A stretch of 64,000 nucleotides of DNA from Patagioenas fasciata. Lineage: Eukaryota > Chordata > Aves > Columbiformes > Columbidae. The translations under genes and the position numbers were made by a program. The notes below the pieces were generated by a model, which saw nothing but the letters and a program-made list of their open reading frames with translations, did not search any database and had not been told where the DNA came from. The stretch lies in NCBI RefSeq assembly GCF_037038585.1, contig NC_092523.1:5957001-6021000 (forward strand), in the 5' to 3' direction. Positions 11,843 through 24,882 of the stretch are shown one piece after another (positions within the stretch are counted from its first letter, which is position 1; the number at the start of each line of letters is the position of its first letter).

Positions 11843-14179
11843 TATAGAGAGTCTGGATGCTTGATAAAATGCAATCCTTCTTTAGGAGGACCTTAATAAC
11901 TTTCTTGTCTGTATTAGGTGCATCAACTAGAATTTCTCAAACACCTTCCCCAGGCTGGCAGACAGGGTACAGAGGATATAGGAGACTGATGCACTTCTGG
12001 AGATCAGAGGGAGACAAGTGGAATATTTTGGGGAAAAAAGTACCACCAGACACCATTAATTTATGTAATTGGGGAAATAAATCTGTGCTTCCTTGGTTGA
12101 CTTTAAAAAAATCATCACTGCAACTTCAATTAGCACTTCAACACTGTTGAAAACTATTTTATGTGAAGTGGCTCAATTTTTTCAGCATAGAAGAAACAAT
12201 GCCTCCTTTCATCAAGGACTTCAAAGTACTTAATGAAAATATAATTCTGGATGTTTACATTACATATTGGATCACAGCACAGAAATGCCCAAGTTTACTG
12301 ATGCTCTTATAGCCACAAAATTCAACCTCTTGTTTTGGGCTTCTTAGCCCCAATATATCGTATCCGTTTTCATGTTAACCGCAGGCTAAGGCTGGCTGTA
12401 CCCATTTTTGTAATAAAAAGATGAAGAGAAGGCAAAATGCTTCAAATACCAAAAGGGAGCTTGCTAAATAGTTAAAGGAAAGATTGTTGAGAATTATGCA
12501 TTTATGCTTAGCAGAGAATAGCAGAGAATCAAACAGAAAGAATTCTGATATCTGTATAATTTTGACTCATTTGCTACCATTTCATTTCAAGTTTTTCCCT
12601 TAAGAACATTTATTCAAGATAGTTCATGATTAATTCATATATACTGGTCTCAGATAAGCTTATGTCTGGGGGAAGATTCCATATTGCACTTAATTCATAT
12701 AAATTTTTTCTCAAGTCTTTTAGCCAGTTTGGTTGGATTCAGCACACAACTTGAAGACATAAATTTAGCTGTGCAGATGCAATCTCCTGTAATGTGCCTC
12801 ATTAAGATTTTAAACATGTTGAAGGTCTGGTTGGGCTTCATTTGTCACATTTGACATCCCCTCCAGAGAGGACTCACACATATGATACAGGATCTGTAGG
12901 AGATTCCACACAGTGCATTGCCGCGGGAAATTCTTCAGCTTTGGAATTTAAGTTACAGGCAAGACTGGTTACCTTATCTCACTTGCAACAGCAGTTTGTG
13001 TGTTAATCTTGTCCACTACAAGAATATATGTGCAAATGAGCACAGGTGTGAGTACACAGGGTGAGGAACATCTCTTTCACTGATAGACATTACCAATGTT
13101 TTACCTAAGCATGAACGTCTGGATATAAATCTACTAAAAAAGCAATTTTGCCTTTTTTCTGCCTTTGTTCTCAAATCCTCTCTCCATTGGGAAATTCAGT
13201 GTCATTATCCTTGTTTCGTAGCTAAAAAAAAATAAGTGGAGGTGAAAAAAAAGCAAGATCATTTGCCCATAATTATTTCCAGCCCTACCAGTGCCAGGCT
13301 CTGCTGAGCACGTTGCTTTCCGGCAGTCAGCCCATGGACCTCAGTGTCACCCCTATTAAAAGAATCAGATCTGTGGGTTGCAGTGTATCTGTTTTGTTTT
13401 GTTTGGAGTGGGAAGAGGTGAAAAGTGGTTACCAGGTATGAAAATACACTTTTTCATTTCAACTTACACAAAACATAAGTCTATTTGGATTCAAAGAACA
13501 CAACCATCTTCTTACGCTGTAGCTGAAATGTCACATTCACTATTGGGAACTACAGCACTTCTTACATGAGTGTAAATATTGAGTTATACTTCTGACTTGG
13601 AAATTTGCCCTCAACACACCACTGGAATTATTTTAAGTGACTCAGGTCTCCAAAAAGCCTCTGTTAAAAATATTGCTCTGCTAAAGAAATTTCACTCTTA
13701 AGCTTGCTCATTCTCCTCCCAAAGCCAATATTAGAATGAAATCTGATTATTTTCCCTTTGAATCACATGTACTCTGATAATTTTCTGCAATAATATAATT
13801 CAGAATAAAATACAGGGAAGGATATAAATTTTCATTTGCCAAATTAAATTGAACAATGTGCATGCTTGTTTGGTTTTAGATTTCATTGCAAAGGAAACTG
13901 AATTGCAGAAGACAGCCATTTGAAGCTCTATAGATTTTTCTGCCCCATAAGCTGCAAAGAATATGTTTGAATATGTTCATCCTTTCTTTATATGTTTATA
14001 TACATATATTTATATATGTGTGCATATTAGCAAATACACACACTGATGTGCTGCAATTATGAGTAAAAAGACTCGTGATAATCTGCTTGCTTTAAAGATG
14101 CGTATGTTTAGTTTTTGTGTATTCTTTCCCATGATTTTAATTTTTACTATTTTTCACTGTATTCTACTCAGATCCTTGG
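11843..14179. other. non-coding sequence
   Basis: No gene or transposon recognised. An AT-rich stretch with alternating TA/TATG lies at about 13990-14025. A 97-codon frame at 11857-12150 plus has no recognisable features. Confidence 0.5.
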
Positions 14180-14181
14180 AA

Positions 14182-14216
14182 GTGGGGAGGGGAGGAGAAG
14201 GGAGGGAGGAAGGAAA
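14182..14216 (+). other. G-rich polypurine tract with canonical G-quadruplex pattern
   Basis: G runs lie at 14184-14187, 14189-14192, 14200-14202 and 14204-14206, with loops of 1, 7 and 1 bases. This meets the usual G3+N1-7 rule. The tract continues as purine-only sequence to about 14218. Folding is predicted from the pattern only. Confidence 0.7.
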
Positions 14217-17071
14217 TAAATGAAAATATACACTCAGAGTCTTAATTAAGATTTATTTAATCCATCTACAAAACAGTATTTAGCATCCTGATGTGAGCAG
14301 ATTGCTTTCACATTTCATGTAATTTCCCATTTTTAAATGAGAAAAGTGGCACTGCATTAGACCTGAATTATTGCTTGGGTGCTGAGGCATTTGAGATTTC
14401 AAAGCATGTACTTTCTTCAATGGTGGGTTTGCCACAAAGCCGCAGCAAACAGCCCAGCAAATCTTGTCCTTTGCTGCAGAGCTCCCTGTGCTAAGCTCGG
14501 GAACAAACCTGCAGAAGGGAGAGATGGGTTACCAAAGGCAGCTTTCGCTTGCTGGTGTGGATCTTTCTATAGCATGACCTTGAAGGCTCATGGTATGCAA
14601 TAAAATGTCAAATGGGCCATATCTTCAAAAAAGCCACCTCATGGAAGTCAGAGTCAGATGGTATTTTCTAAAGTACATCTGAAGCGGATGACACTTAGTT
14701 CTTAATTTATTTCCAGAAGTATCCATATTAATGCATAAATACCTGAAGACGTTTCAATACATGGTCCTCAATACCAAGGGAAAACTGTAATAGTGAGAAG
14801 TAATATGTGACCCAAATCACCCACAATGCTATATCTATAATTAAATCGGTGAACTAAACAGAAACAAATCATAGACCGTAGCAGTAGCATGAGCCAGACT
14901 TCCTAAAAGCAGATGTCCTTCCTTGCATGCTTTGGCCCATGTCAGGTATTTGGGGTGTAGGTGTGAGAGGGACTTCAGCCCATATGGGTATGAGCTCTCA
15001 TGTGACATTTGTCCTCAGGGATAGAGAATAACCACGGCCAGTTATATTTCTTATCCTGGATTTATTAGCAGAGTCTTTGTAGGGCTAAATGAGGGACCTG
15101 TAGACCTCTAATATCTTTCCTCCTTCACTCTTACCCCCAGTAAGCCAAGCCCTGTCCAGGATTTATGGACTAAATTGTAGATGTTACTTTTAGCCTTTAT
15201 TTTTAAATTCCAAGACAATAACAGAAGCTACAACACAAGGAAGAATTTTGGTGATGAAAACGGTTGTAATATCTGACCACTGGTTCCATCATCATCATAC
15301 CCAAAGGCAAAAAGCTACAAACAGGCACTTCCATGAGTATACATTGGCTCCTTTGCAGAAGTACCCATGAAACCTCCCAAGCTACCTGTGTAGGTCAAGC
15401 GAGCAATCTCTGTAAACATGGGGGGAAAAAAGTTTTACAGGTCCATAATCTCGAAACAATCTCAGTTATTCAGTTTCTGAAGCCTTCCAATTGAAAGAAT
15501 TCCATTACCAGACTGTTTTTCCAAGGAAAGAATGTGTCACTGGCTCTTTTATCCTCAGTGTTTATATGTGCCCTCCTCCTAAGCCAGGTTTTGCTATAAA
15601 GATGTATTAACTGGGAGGTGTGGTACATTTTTGACAAGGCCCAGCAGAAATAATATCACCGGTATCATGGACTAAAATGAGAAACATAAAGATGAGGTTT
15701 AAAATGCCAAAGAGGTCTAGGTTAAAAATATGAATATAAGGCCTGACCCAAAGTCCTTTGAATTTCATAGAAAGAGTCATGATGAATTCACTGATTCTGG
15801 AATAAGGTTCAAGGAGAGCAAAGTGCCTCCATGTATTAAGCTACAGTTCAGCCTTTTGCACATTTCTAACACATTAACCAGTTTCCACGAAGGCAACTCA
15901 GCTGTCAGTGCCAGCCAGAACATTGCCCAGGGAGCAGGACAAGACACTTGGGGTATCTGTCTGTGTTTGACCTTTGGGACAAAAAATAAAAAATATCTGG
16001 AGGTCTTTGGGGTTCTGCAGAAATGTACTTTGGGGTGGAAACAGTTTTGCAAGACAATATGAAGCAGCCAGTGAGAGCCTGAAGGTTTGTGTTGGGCATG
16101 GTCTGTCCTGCAGGCACCAGGCCTATGCGAAGAGCATCCTGCGTGGATGGTCCCCAGGCTGTGCCAAGCTGTCTCACAGAACGTCACAAGGTCCTTTTGC
16201 TTTAACTCAGTGTGTCCCCAGTTCAGGATCAGTCACATTTGCTGAAATGTGAATTAACTCTGCTACTAAACCCTGCACAGAGCAGAGAAAGCCCTTGTTC
16301 TGGAGGAAACACGCCATAAAACAGGCATGTAATTAGAAAGTGAAATATTGAACTGCTTTCATTTATATGGAGCAACACAATAATCTTATAGCTGGTAACA
16401 TATTCACAGAGTATATATCTTCTGTAACAATGTCTACGATTACATATAAAATATTTAGAAATTGCTTTGGCTTTTCTAGACTGCAGTCTTTAAAATAACC
16501 TCCCAGTTCTTTTTATAAAATATTAGAATAATTTAATCAGCAACAATACAACGTAGCTTTATGACCATATAATGGGTATTTTAAAAAGCCCACTGCCAGT
16601 TCCCACTCTCTCTGCTTCCTTGTCCTCCACCTCCTCCTTCAAGAAAAAAAAAGAAAGAAAACAGCAACAATAAAAAAAAAAAAAAAAGCTTTACTTTTCC
16701 CAAACTGTTATTACTTTCAGCGAATTTGGTCCTGCTTCTTTCCACCACAGTGAGCATTCAGCTGCCTGAGTTTGCTCAACCATTAACGGCAGATTGCCCA
16801 GTTGTCCTTTAAGCACTTGTGTGCTCACTCCCCGCTGCGGCCCATGGCACCCTGTGTGTAACGCTCAGCAGAGCTGCTCTCCTCCCATATTTCTTGTAAA
16901 CCCTGTAAAGCGTGATGCTTACCAAAGATTCTCAATCTGTTTAAGGGGCATGTGATGAATTTCAAGTCTGATTATTTTTACTATTCTTGCCTTCTTACCA
17001 ATTTTATCTGCCTTTTACTGCCTCTAGCACTTCTGGGGACACTGGTTGCCCTATTTCTGCCTAACGAAAAT
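14217..17071. other. non-coding sequence with a slightly GC-richer patch at 15.8-16.3 kb
   Basis: No recognised gene. Around 15777-16252 both strands carry open frames of 90-136 codons. They overlap one another and match no family I know. The patch has somewhat more G and C than its surroundings, which by itself makes stop codons rarer. A poly-A run lies at about 16671-16687, preceded by A-rich sequence from about 16641. Confidence 0.45.
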
Positions 17072-17112
17072 GTTATTTTTTATTTTTATTTTTATTTTTA
17101 TTTTTATTTTTA

Positions 17113-17182
<70 letters not shown>

Positions 17183-17183
17183 T
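17072..17183. repeat. compound simple repeat (ATTTTT)n then (ATT)n
   Basis: A hexanucleotide array of ATTTTT runs from about 17072 to 17148 and passes directly into a trinucleotide ATT array to about 17183. Plus-strand frames through it (16952-17308 and 17046-17246) are Phe/Tyr/Ile or Leu homopolymer translations and are not genes. Confidence 0.95.
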
Positions 17184-17513
17184 CATATAGAAAATATCTC
17201 ATTTTTTTGTCAGATGCAAATTTCTACACAAAATATCCATTCTTGATTGTATTTTCCATATTTTTGTTCAAACAGAAAACTTTCTTTTCCCTCCTCTCCT
17301 TCCCCTAGAATAGTAATAACCAATATCTCTCATGACCTAAAGGATTACGCAGCTTGCAGCTGTGTAGAAATCATGACCATGAATAGATAGAATTCTATAA
17401 TACTGAAGGACACTGAGGCTTCTATCCTTTAAATTTCTCTACTTTAGTACAGATTACCACAAATATAAAAAAAAAAGTCACCACTAGCAAGTATATCTAT
17501 CATTAATAAAGCA

Positions 17514-17545
17514 GATATATATAATATATATATATATATATGTAT
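17514..17545. repeat. (TA)n microsatellite
   Basis: Short, slightly impure TA dinucleotide array between ordinary AT-rich sequences. Confidence 0.85.
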
Positions 17546-18060
17546 CTCCAGCTCTTACAAATTAGTATCAGCAATCAATAATACAGTATCAATCAAGAGT
17601 AGGGCAGCAGTTAATAATAGTAGCAACTAATCCTATAGCAACAACCAATAACAGCAATACAGCAAAAGAGCAAAAACCAAGTGGGTATATACAGGTTACT
17701 ACAAACTCATCATTAGTCAGCAATGTATCAACAATTTAACAGCAGATATCCCACGACAGATTACTTATAGGGATATATAACACCTACAGGAAGTGAATTA
17801 CATCTCAGAAAGGACATCCCAGAGGGAGGACCAACCAAACTCAGAGGGAGACATGAGTATCCTAGAAGCGGGAGGACAAATGAAACGACCCCAAGAATGA
17901 GCCCAGACTCTCACTTCAAAGATAATCTGTGGCACAGTCTGGAGTCAGCCAGGAATCCCCAGCGAGAGCCCAAGATCTTGTAGAAGGTTCATGCGGAGAA
18001 TTCAACCTGTTCAGGAAAGTACATATAGCACAGGAGGTTTTCAGAGAGAGAGGATAAAAA
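17546..18060 (-). mobile_element. possible decayed LTR or other interspersed repeat
   Basis: The texture differs from its surroundings. A part rich in CAATAA/AGCAA words (17550-17700) is followed by a more GC-rich part (17800-18010). Read on the minus strand, that GC-rich part has a C/T-rich, LTR-like look. I see no TG...CA ends, target-site duplication, AATAAA in a sensible place or retroviral coding sequence. The strand and the class are guesses. It could equally be unique sequence. Confidence 0.25.
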
Positions 18061-19409
18061 TTAGGCTCTTTTTATATCATAGAGATATAAGAGGGTATAG
18101 GACACCAACACTTTGAGCAACTAGTAAACACTTAATTTTAATTTTTCACCTGTAACAGACAACAAATGAAAATATTTCATGTTCTTTCCGATCCTTTTTT
18201 ATGTTCCCAGACTGTTTCCACATTTTCGGATAAAAAGTGGCCACACAGCTTCTTGGGTTTGTGTTTTCTTTGCACTTTTTAGACACCCCAGCTGTACTTC
18301 AAAGAGGCCAGCTGCACTTTTCAAGGGTGTTTCTGGTTCCAGGGCTGGATTCCCAGGCTCACACCTCCCAGACTGGTCAGCCTTTCTCTATTCAGTAATT
18401 TAGTAATTTTCCCTTCTAACCAGGCTATCCCTATGACTGTTCATATCAAACCCCTACATTCGTATTTCACTGTTATAGTGACTGAATTCTTTTTCATTTG
18501 AGCTGACCAGTAGAAGAAAAAAAGAAATAAAGAAAATACTGATCTGCTTATCTGTTTTTACCTCTCTTTTCAGCTTTGAAAAGTGTTTTTGACAACAATG
18601 ACATTTTTTTACTGCCTGAAACATCCCATGAGAAGCAAACCTACTTAGGAAGGCCTTTATCCTCTAAGGATTTACCAGTCTCATAGAATCATCTCAAACA
18701 TCTGTTTTCTGTGAGTGATGAGAGCTAGAGAAGGTGGGGAAAGAGTCACAGGAGACATGTCTGTACCCCAGGGAAGAGAGGACATGAGGATCCTCTTTGT
18801 GTTGCTCTAAATAAACCCTCACAAAACTCATCATGCTTTATGGTTTCTGGATACATAGAAGTCTATATTCCTGAACACGTGTTTGCTCTGATATTTAAGG
18901 ATTACTTGAAGGTTGGCCCACACTCATTCAGAATATGCAGTGCATCCTTTCTTGTGCAAAGAATTTATAATAATCTTTACCAAACCCTTTATTTCAGTAT
19001 AAATTTGATGTCTGCCATGATCCTTTTTTTTGCTGTGCACAGAAACACCCTCTGGGAATCAGACTATGGATTTGAGTTTCCCTTCTGGCAAATGGAGCTC
19101 AGAAAGGCTGAAAGATGGGAGAAAAAGATGTGGGGCTTTTTGTTAATTCACTTACTGTATTCATTATCTGTGTGCTTTCTTTTCAAACCTGACACAGCAA
19201 AATGCAGGTGACACTGTGAAGCAGGAAGAGAGAAAGCAAATTTTGTGAGCAGAGAACATCAGAATTTGCAAAACAAGAATGGCAAGTTTCAAGGCACAGA
19301 ATTTCTAACCCTTTGTCAGAAGCTGGTTTTAAAGGCTGAAGAGCTTGTGATTAATAAGAATCTAATCTAATCCTATTAACATAATAATACAGGATTGTTA
19401 AGGATAAAA
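18061..19409. other. non-coding sequence
   Basis: No gene or transposon recognised. A 123-codon frame at 18840-19211 plus has no signal peptide, domain or splice context that I can support. Confidence 0.5.
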
Positions 19410-19545
19410 TTCTCTGGAGACATTGAAAACCCACCTGGCCACCTTCCTGTGTAACCTCATCTGGGTGTTCCTGCTCCGGCAGGGGGATTGCACTGGATGA
19501 GCTTTCCAGGTCCCTTCCAATCCCTGACATTCTGTGATTCTGTGA
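19410..19545 (+). mobile_element. CR1 LINE 3' end
   Basis: Sense-orientation CR1 3' terminus. It begins at the 'ctctggagacattgaaaac' segment near 19411, runs through 'ttgcactggatgag' near 19488 and the 'aggtcccttccaa' segment near 19508, and ends in two copies of the CR1 terminal octamer ATTCTGTG (about 19529-19544). CR1 copies are usually 5'-truncated because reverse transcription starts at this 3' end. This copy keeps only about 135 bases. It is the clearest taxonomic marker in the first third of the window. Confidence 0.93.
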
Positions 19546-22500
19546 AAATATCTCTCTACGCTAGGAAGATGTTAATTTTGGATGCTGTATGCAAATTTAC
19601 AGACAACCAACTCAGCAGTTGACTTCAGGAACTTATAGTACTAAAAAAAAAATAAGAACCAATAATTAAAATTGCTAATGATGGAAATTTTTGTTGTATT
19701 ATCCCTAAGTAAGGATGTACTTATATAACACAAATTTATGTCTTGTTACTGAATGTCTATGTATTTAAAAAATCCTGTACTTTTCCCCCTATCTCTAGTT
19801 TTTAATAAACTGCAGATTTTCAAGGTAACATAGGTAACGGATGATCATTCACAGTCATCTGTCTCCCTGATTTTCAGTGCTAATAACTGAAAACTGCTGA
19901 AGCAAAAACAAAACTTCCTATTAGCAGCCTGTGTTAATGAAGGTCTAAAGCATACATAGTACTTACCTCTTAAATGAATTACAAGTCCTGGGTGTTATGT
20001 GATTGAGTATTTTTAAACAACATTTAAATAAGCACCTCTTTTCTATAGTTGCAGTTGTTTCCAAAATGCCTTTATTTTATGTGCATTTTTGCTCTAATTT
20101 ATAAAATAACCTTTTTAAACAGCTGTTAGTCCTTCTGTCAATAGCTCTCCTTTTATAATCACCAGTAATGAGCCAACAAGATTCCCACTGCATTCCCTCA
20201 AGCTATAATACACAAGCAGGCAGAGTTTTCCAACTTATTTTTATTTAACTAACATTTCAAGCACAAAACTTGAGAAGGTTTTTCAATAGCATTTATGCGC
20301 AGAAAAGGGGACAACTTGTTCCACTCAGATGAAAGCCCTGTTTATCCCTCACCTATCAACGAAATTAAATGATACCTACAGGTGGGCTGAAGTTACCTCC
20401 TTTGTACCCAGAGATAAAGTATTAGCTAGCTGTTAAATGATTCTGTAATATGAGGGAAGGAAAAGAAGCATTTTATGCATGACAGGGGTGCTTAATCTTA
20501 TCATGACTTATTTAAATGTTTCTTTGTCACCTTCAGTGCCATGGAAAATTCAAAGGTCTTGTACATCTATTCCAGGACTATGGTATTTTGCAAGTAGCTC
20601 CCTGGAAATTAATAATAATGTTAAAAATACACATCTATTTTAAATGCAAGTGTTGTAAAATTAGACTCAAGTCAGTCATGGTAACCTAGATTAGTGGGAA
20701 GATTTGACATACCTGCTTGCACTTGGTAACCCTGCGTTCTCAGGGTTGAAGAGCGTAGTTCTGTTCAACATCAGAAAAGGCACAGAAATGTGACCCTAGG
20801 TGAGTGACATAAAGCACTTAAAAGTCCAGAAGAAAGAATACTTTGAGGGAATTGAGAGGTATTTTTATGTATGTTATTTTTGGTTCAGAGTTTATGACAG
20901 CAGCAAAATAAATGTGACCTAACAATGGACCTCGGTACAAAGCTTTTCTCCTCCAGGGTGTTAATCTGCAGCAAAACCTCGAAGGTGTCTGAGACTAAAC
21001 TTAGAACTCAAAAAATTAAAAGTGTAACCAAATCCTCCAAATGTCTTTGGATGTGCAAGAATATTTACTGATGTTCTCGGCTATGACAGTTGACAGACCT
21101 TTCCTGTTAGGCTACAGGACTTTTCAGAACAATTAAAATGGCCCCATACTTGACTGTATGGAAGGAGGTTGGTACAGCATCAGCACACTCAAGTTCAAGA
21201 GCTCTTGAGTTAACATTCAAATGTTATTATGCAGCTTTTGCACCTGGCACTTGGATAATATATCCTCTTTCCAGAACAGAGGACTTTGGTTTTCATTACA
21301 GTCACAAAACACCAATACCATGCTACAGGGCACAGATCATAGCGGATTAGATTCATTCACCGCCACTTTTCCCTTGGGATCTCCCAGCACTATCATGAAG
21401 GTCTTCAGGAAAGCTTGTAGCTTCACTCACATGAATCCTATTTTGGGCTTAGTATCATAAAATGAGATTGAAGATAATGCATAAAATGGACTAGAATTAC
21501 GACAGTTGCAGGAGCTGAGATATGTTTCATGGCTCCTTAAATAGCTTGGAAATAAACCCAAACCATTCATGGATGTCTTAAGGATTTTGTGCTGGAGTAA
21601 GCCCATCACTTACAGAGGTTGTGTTGAAAATGTGATTTTATTATATGATTCAACTTGCATTTTTTAAAGAAGAAGGTTCTGGCATATAGGATGTAGACTG
21701 CATGAAAATTTGCCAACCTCAGAATACATTATTCCCAGTAGTCTTCATTCTCTCCAACTAAAGGGCAGCAGTATCAATGTCTCTCTTCATAGCCAAATTA
21801 CTTTAGTCTTGTTCCTAGTGACATTCAGCTGTCTGCCGCCTACTAAAAAAATTCAGCAGAAGCTTACTGAGTTACACTGGGAGCAGGGGGTAGCGGTGTG
21901 GGTAAAAGTGGAAACAATCCGTTTTCTAAACCGCAAATCTCATAGCCAAAATTCTGAAATTTACAAGTCTGGAATTATTTTAATATTTAAAAAGGTCATA
22001 GGAAAGATTGTCTATTGTCCTTTGTTCACTGTCTGAAGTCATCTCCATAAACTATAAACCAAAAAAAGACAATCTTATTCTATTACAAGAAACTGGTGGT
22101 GAAACATGGGGAAAGCTGTGGTACTGGCTTGAAGAGCAGATTTGGTTTTGAAAGGACTACTATATTACTTTCCATAACAATTATATTAGTTTAGTTTTGT
22201 TTTTTTTTTTTTTTCTAATGAAATCACAGAACAGACCAAATTACATGTTAAAAATTACACTAAGACCAGGTTATGCCTGTAGGAACAAGCTGATGATTTT
22301 GGTATGTTTGTTTATGTAACACTGAATGGTGAAATAAAGGAACATGCTAAGGGGCAATGCTGATTAAATAATGTGTAATCGGCTCCTGAATTATACTCCC
22401 ATTTGCGTTAGAAGGCACGCTCAATGTTAACCACTGGATTCAATATAAATCACGTTATCCATAGCCTGGATGGCAGTAGGCATCAATATGATCGTAAACT

Positions 22501-24156
22501 AAACTTCACTTGGTAACAATAACACACTTTTTACGAATGTAAATTTTATAAAGCACTGAAAAAATGTCACCCGCTTCAGGCTTCTCCTTTGTGTTCTTTC
22601 TCAGGAGCTTTCTGGCATGCTAACTGCAAGCAGTTTGTCTGCTAAATGGCTTTGATGAATAGCACATGAAACTGTAATATGAACAAAATTATGTGACAGC
22701 TACATGGGATGATGGCATGTACGTGGAGGGAAGTCAGTGATGGATTCAGCCTGTATGTTCATTCTCCATGAAAGGTAAGACACTACAGCACCAAGGAACA
22801 GCAACTCACACCTCATTTTCTGTCTTTTCTGTGAAAAACATCTATAAAACAGAATTTTCTGAAGAGATGGAAAACCTATATTCTGGAAAATACACAGAAG
22901 AGATGATGTGATGCTGGAGGTACTTAACTGTTCCTGACCATTAGATAGAAGTTAGCTAGGTTTTACGAACTGCTTTTACAAGTTGTTAGTGATTATTAAT
23001 ACAGAATCTGTACCTTCAAAACTCTCCCATCATTGGGCCATTACTAACTGTGACCAGCTATATACCTTGTCCTATTTTTTTTACCCTTCCTTTAAAAGTA
23101 AAAGGCAACCAAATCTGTATTCTTATTAGGCCATATTTTATAACATGAGGTGAATTACATTTGACAATACGTTGATATTTTTAAAAGGAATTTTTTTAGA
23201 GTATGCTCTTTATGACTTCCTGATTGAGCTGCGCACATTAAAAATGTAATGATTTGGGAAAATTTTGAAATTATAATAATAATAATAATAATGAAGTACT
23301 GACTAAATTCAACACTAAAAAACTAAAAAAATTGGCCCTTTTCCCCTCAAAGTTTAGGATCTATCTTGGAATTAACACCTACTGTAGAAATAACCACTCA
23401 TTACCCATGCTTTTGTATCTCAATGAAGTGATCTATCACACAGCAGAATTAGAATGAAATTTACATCTGTTCTGGATTTGGAGGGTTTTTTTCCTGTTTA
23501 GTGGATCTGTGCTTACATCTAAAAATATCTGCTGATGGAAACTTGCTTAGAAAATTCATGAAAAGTCTCACAGAGGCTATTTTAGTCTATCCAATGATAC
23601 TTTCCTCACAGGGAACATCTGGAAAGTGTTGTAATGTATGCTTTGCTTAACAGTGAATTATCCTACACATTTCAAGAAATGGAGGAATTGTTGTTTTTTT
23701 TTCTTTCACCACAGTTTGCATACTTCACTAAAAGTTATTTTCCCTATATATCCTCTTTTCTAAAGTAAGAACTCCTAAACATACGATGCTTACAAGTCCA
23801 ATGTAATTTTGTGAGCCATTCCACCCCTTCGATTTATTCTACAATTATATTGTTAGTAAAAATACTGTATTTTAGTTGCATAAAAGAGTGGTGTTGGGCT
23901 CCTAGGTTTCTCTGTTTTCACTGTAATTGCATCTAACTTTCCTATAAGTACAGTCATTGCCATGTCTAGTCATTGACTGTGTTGTATGTTAGAGGTGGAT
24001 TTTTGTATGCACAAATTACAAAACTGGATTGAGTCTCCAACTTGAGGATTCATTGGCACGACTCTCACAAACATACATGTGCATGACTGTCTTAATTTCT
24101 TCCTCTTTGCTGTTGTATGGATTTCTGCTGACCTGAGTTTGGACTTCTGAAGAAAA
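19546..24156. other. non-coding sequence
   Basis: No gene or transposon recognised. Minor landmarks are a 14-bp perfect palindrome TCAAGAGCTCTTGA at 21195-21208, a T run near 22200-22214 and a short ATA array at 23271-23292. Small frames (21138-21350 and 21710-22036 plus) have no supporting features. Confidence 0.5.
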
Positions 24157-24489
24157 ATGTCCCATGCAGCACAGCAAAGTGTTTTGGTATTCACGGCGTT
24201 CTTCTGTTTGCTCTCAGCAACTCAGGCTCTAGCTGACAGACAATTGCAGCATGACTCCCATTCAAAGGAAATCCAGGACAATTGGAGACGAGCCTCTTTT
24301 CCAGTAGTAGAAAAGACTGCAGTCTTAATGTTAGCCCCCACTAAACCAATTCCTATTCAGAGTAATTTCATTTCCACCGGTGAAATCAAGAGCAGAATTA
24401 TGCCCAGATTGTCTAGTAAAGAACAGGATGTAATGAAGGCCGGATTTACTTTTACAAATCCTCTTAGGGTATGGCTTCAGAAAAGATAA
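24157..24489 (+). CDS. candidate small secreted protein or peptide precursor (unidentified)
   Basis: I do not recognise this 110-residue frame; it may be chance. Residues 1-8 are polar and residues 9-26 form a hydrophobic stretch ending in Ala-Leu-Ala, the usual form of a signal peptide with cleavage expected before Asp27. The remaining 84 residues are hydrophilic and have no cysteine. They hold a dibasic Arg44-Arg45 after a Trp, and the protein ends in Lys-Arg, as some neuropeptide precursors do. The frame has more G and C than its AT-rich flanks. An AATAAA lies at 24877-24882, about 390 bases past the stop, so a single-exon or terminal-exon gene is possible. Against this: the start context is weak, I see no clear splice acceptor, and frames of this length are common by chance here. 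Confidence 0.3.
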   Translation: MSHAAQQSVLVFTAFFCLLSATQALADRQLQHDSHSKEIQDNWRRASFPVVEKTAVLMLAPTKPIPIQSNFISTGEIKSRIMPRLSSKEQDVMKAGFTFTNPLRVWLQKR

Positions 24490-24876
24490 GAAAAATAATT
24501 TAATTTCATGAACAGTTCAACAGTCGTAAAATCCTACACTATGAAAGAGAAAGGACACTTTGGAGAAAGGCTTCCTCGGGATAGCCAGCTGCCATGGTGC
24601 ATCAGAGCGTCCCACGTTCAGAAACATCTCACTTGAGTGCTGCAGCTATTGTGCTAATTTGAAATGAAACTTGCTCTTCTTTTGACAAAAAGTGCCACAT
24701 TTTTCTCCATCTTTTGTCCTTTTTTTCCCCCATCACAATGAAATGTTAGTTTTGTTTTGAAGAGAGGAAGTGTTTTTTTCCATTTTTAGCCAGCATCTAA
24801 GTCTATATATTGTAGATAAATAATGTCACTTTGCTTTCTTTTCTCTCACAAGTCTTTTGAAGTATATATTTAAATC

Positions 24877-24882
24877 AATAAA
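24877..24882 (+). terminator. possible polyadenylation signal AATAAA
   Basis: The hexamer lies about 390 bases after the stop codon of the candidate frame at 24157-24489. AATAAA is frequent by chance in this AT-rich window, and the following sequence is only weakly T/G-rich. Confidence 0.25.

Noticed and set aside
16952-17308. 118-codon plus-strand frame with long Phe/Tyr and Ile runs
   Set aside because: It is the translation of the ATTTTT and ATT arrays.
21195-21208. 14-bp palindrome TCAAGAGCTCTTGA
   Set aside because: Short perfect palindromes of this size are expected by chance; no flanking element.
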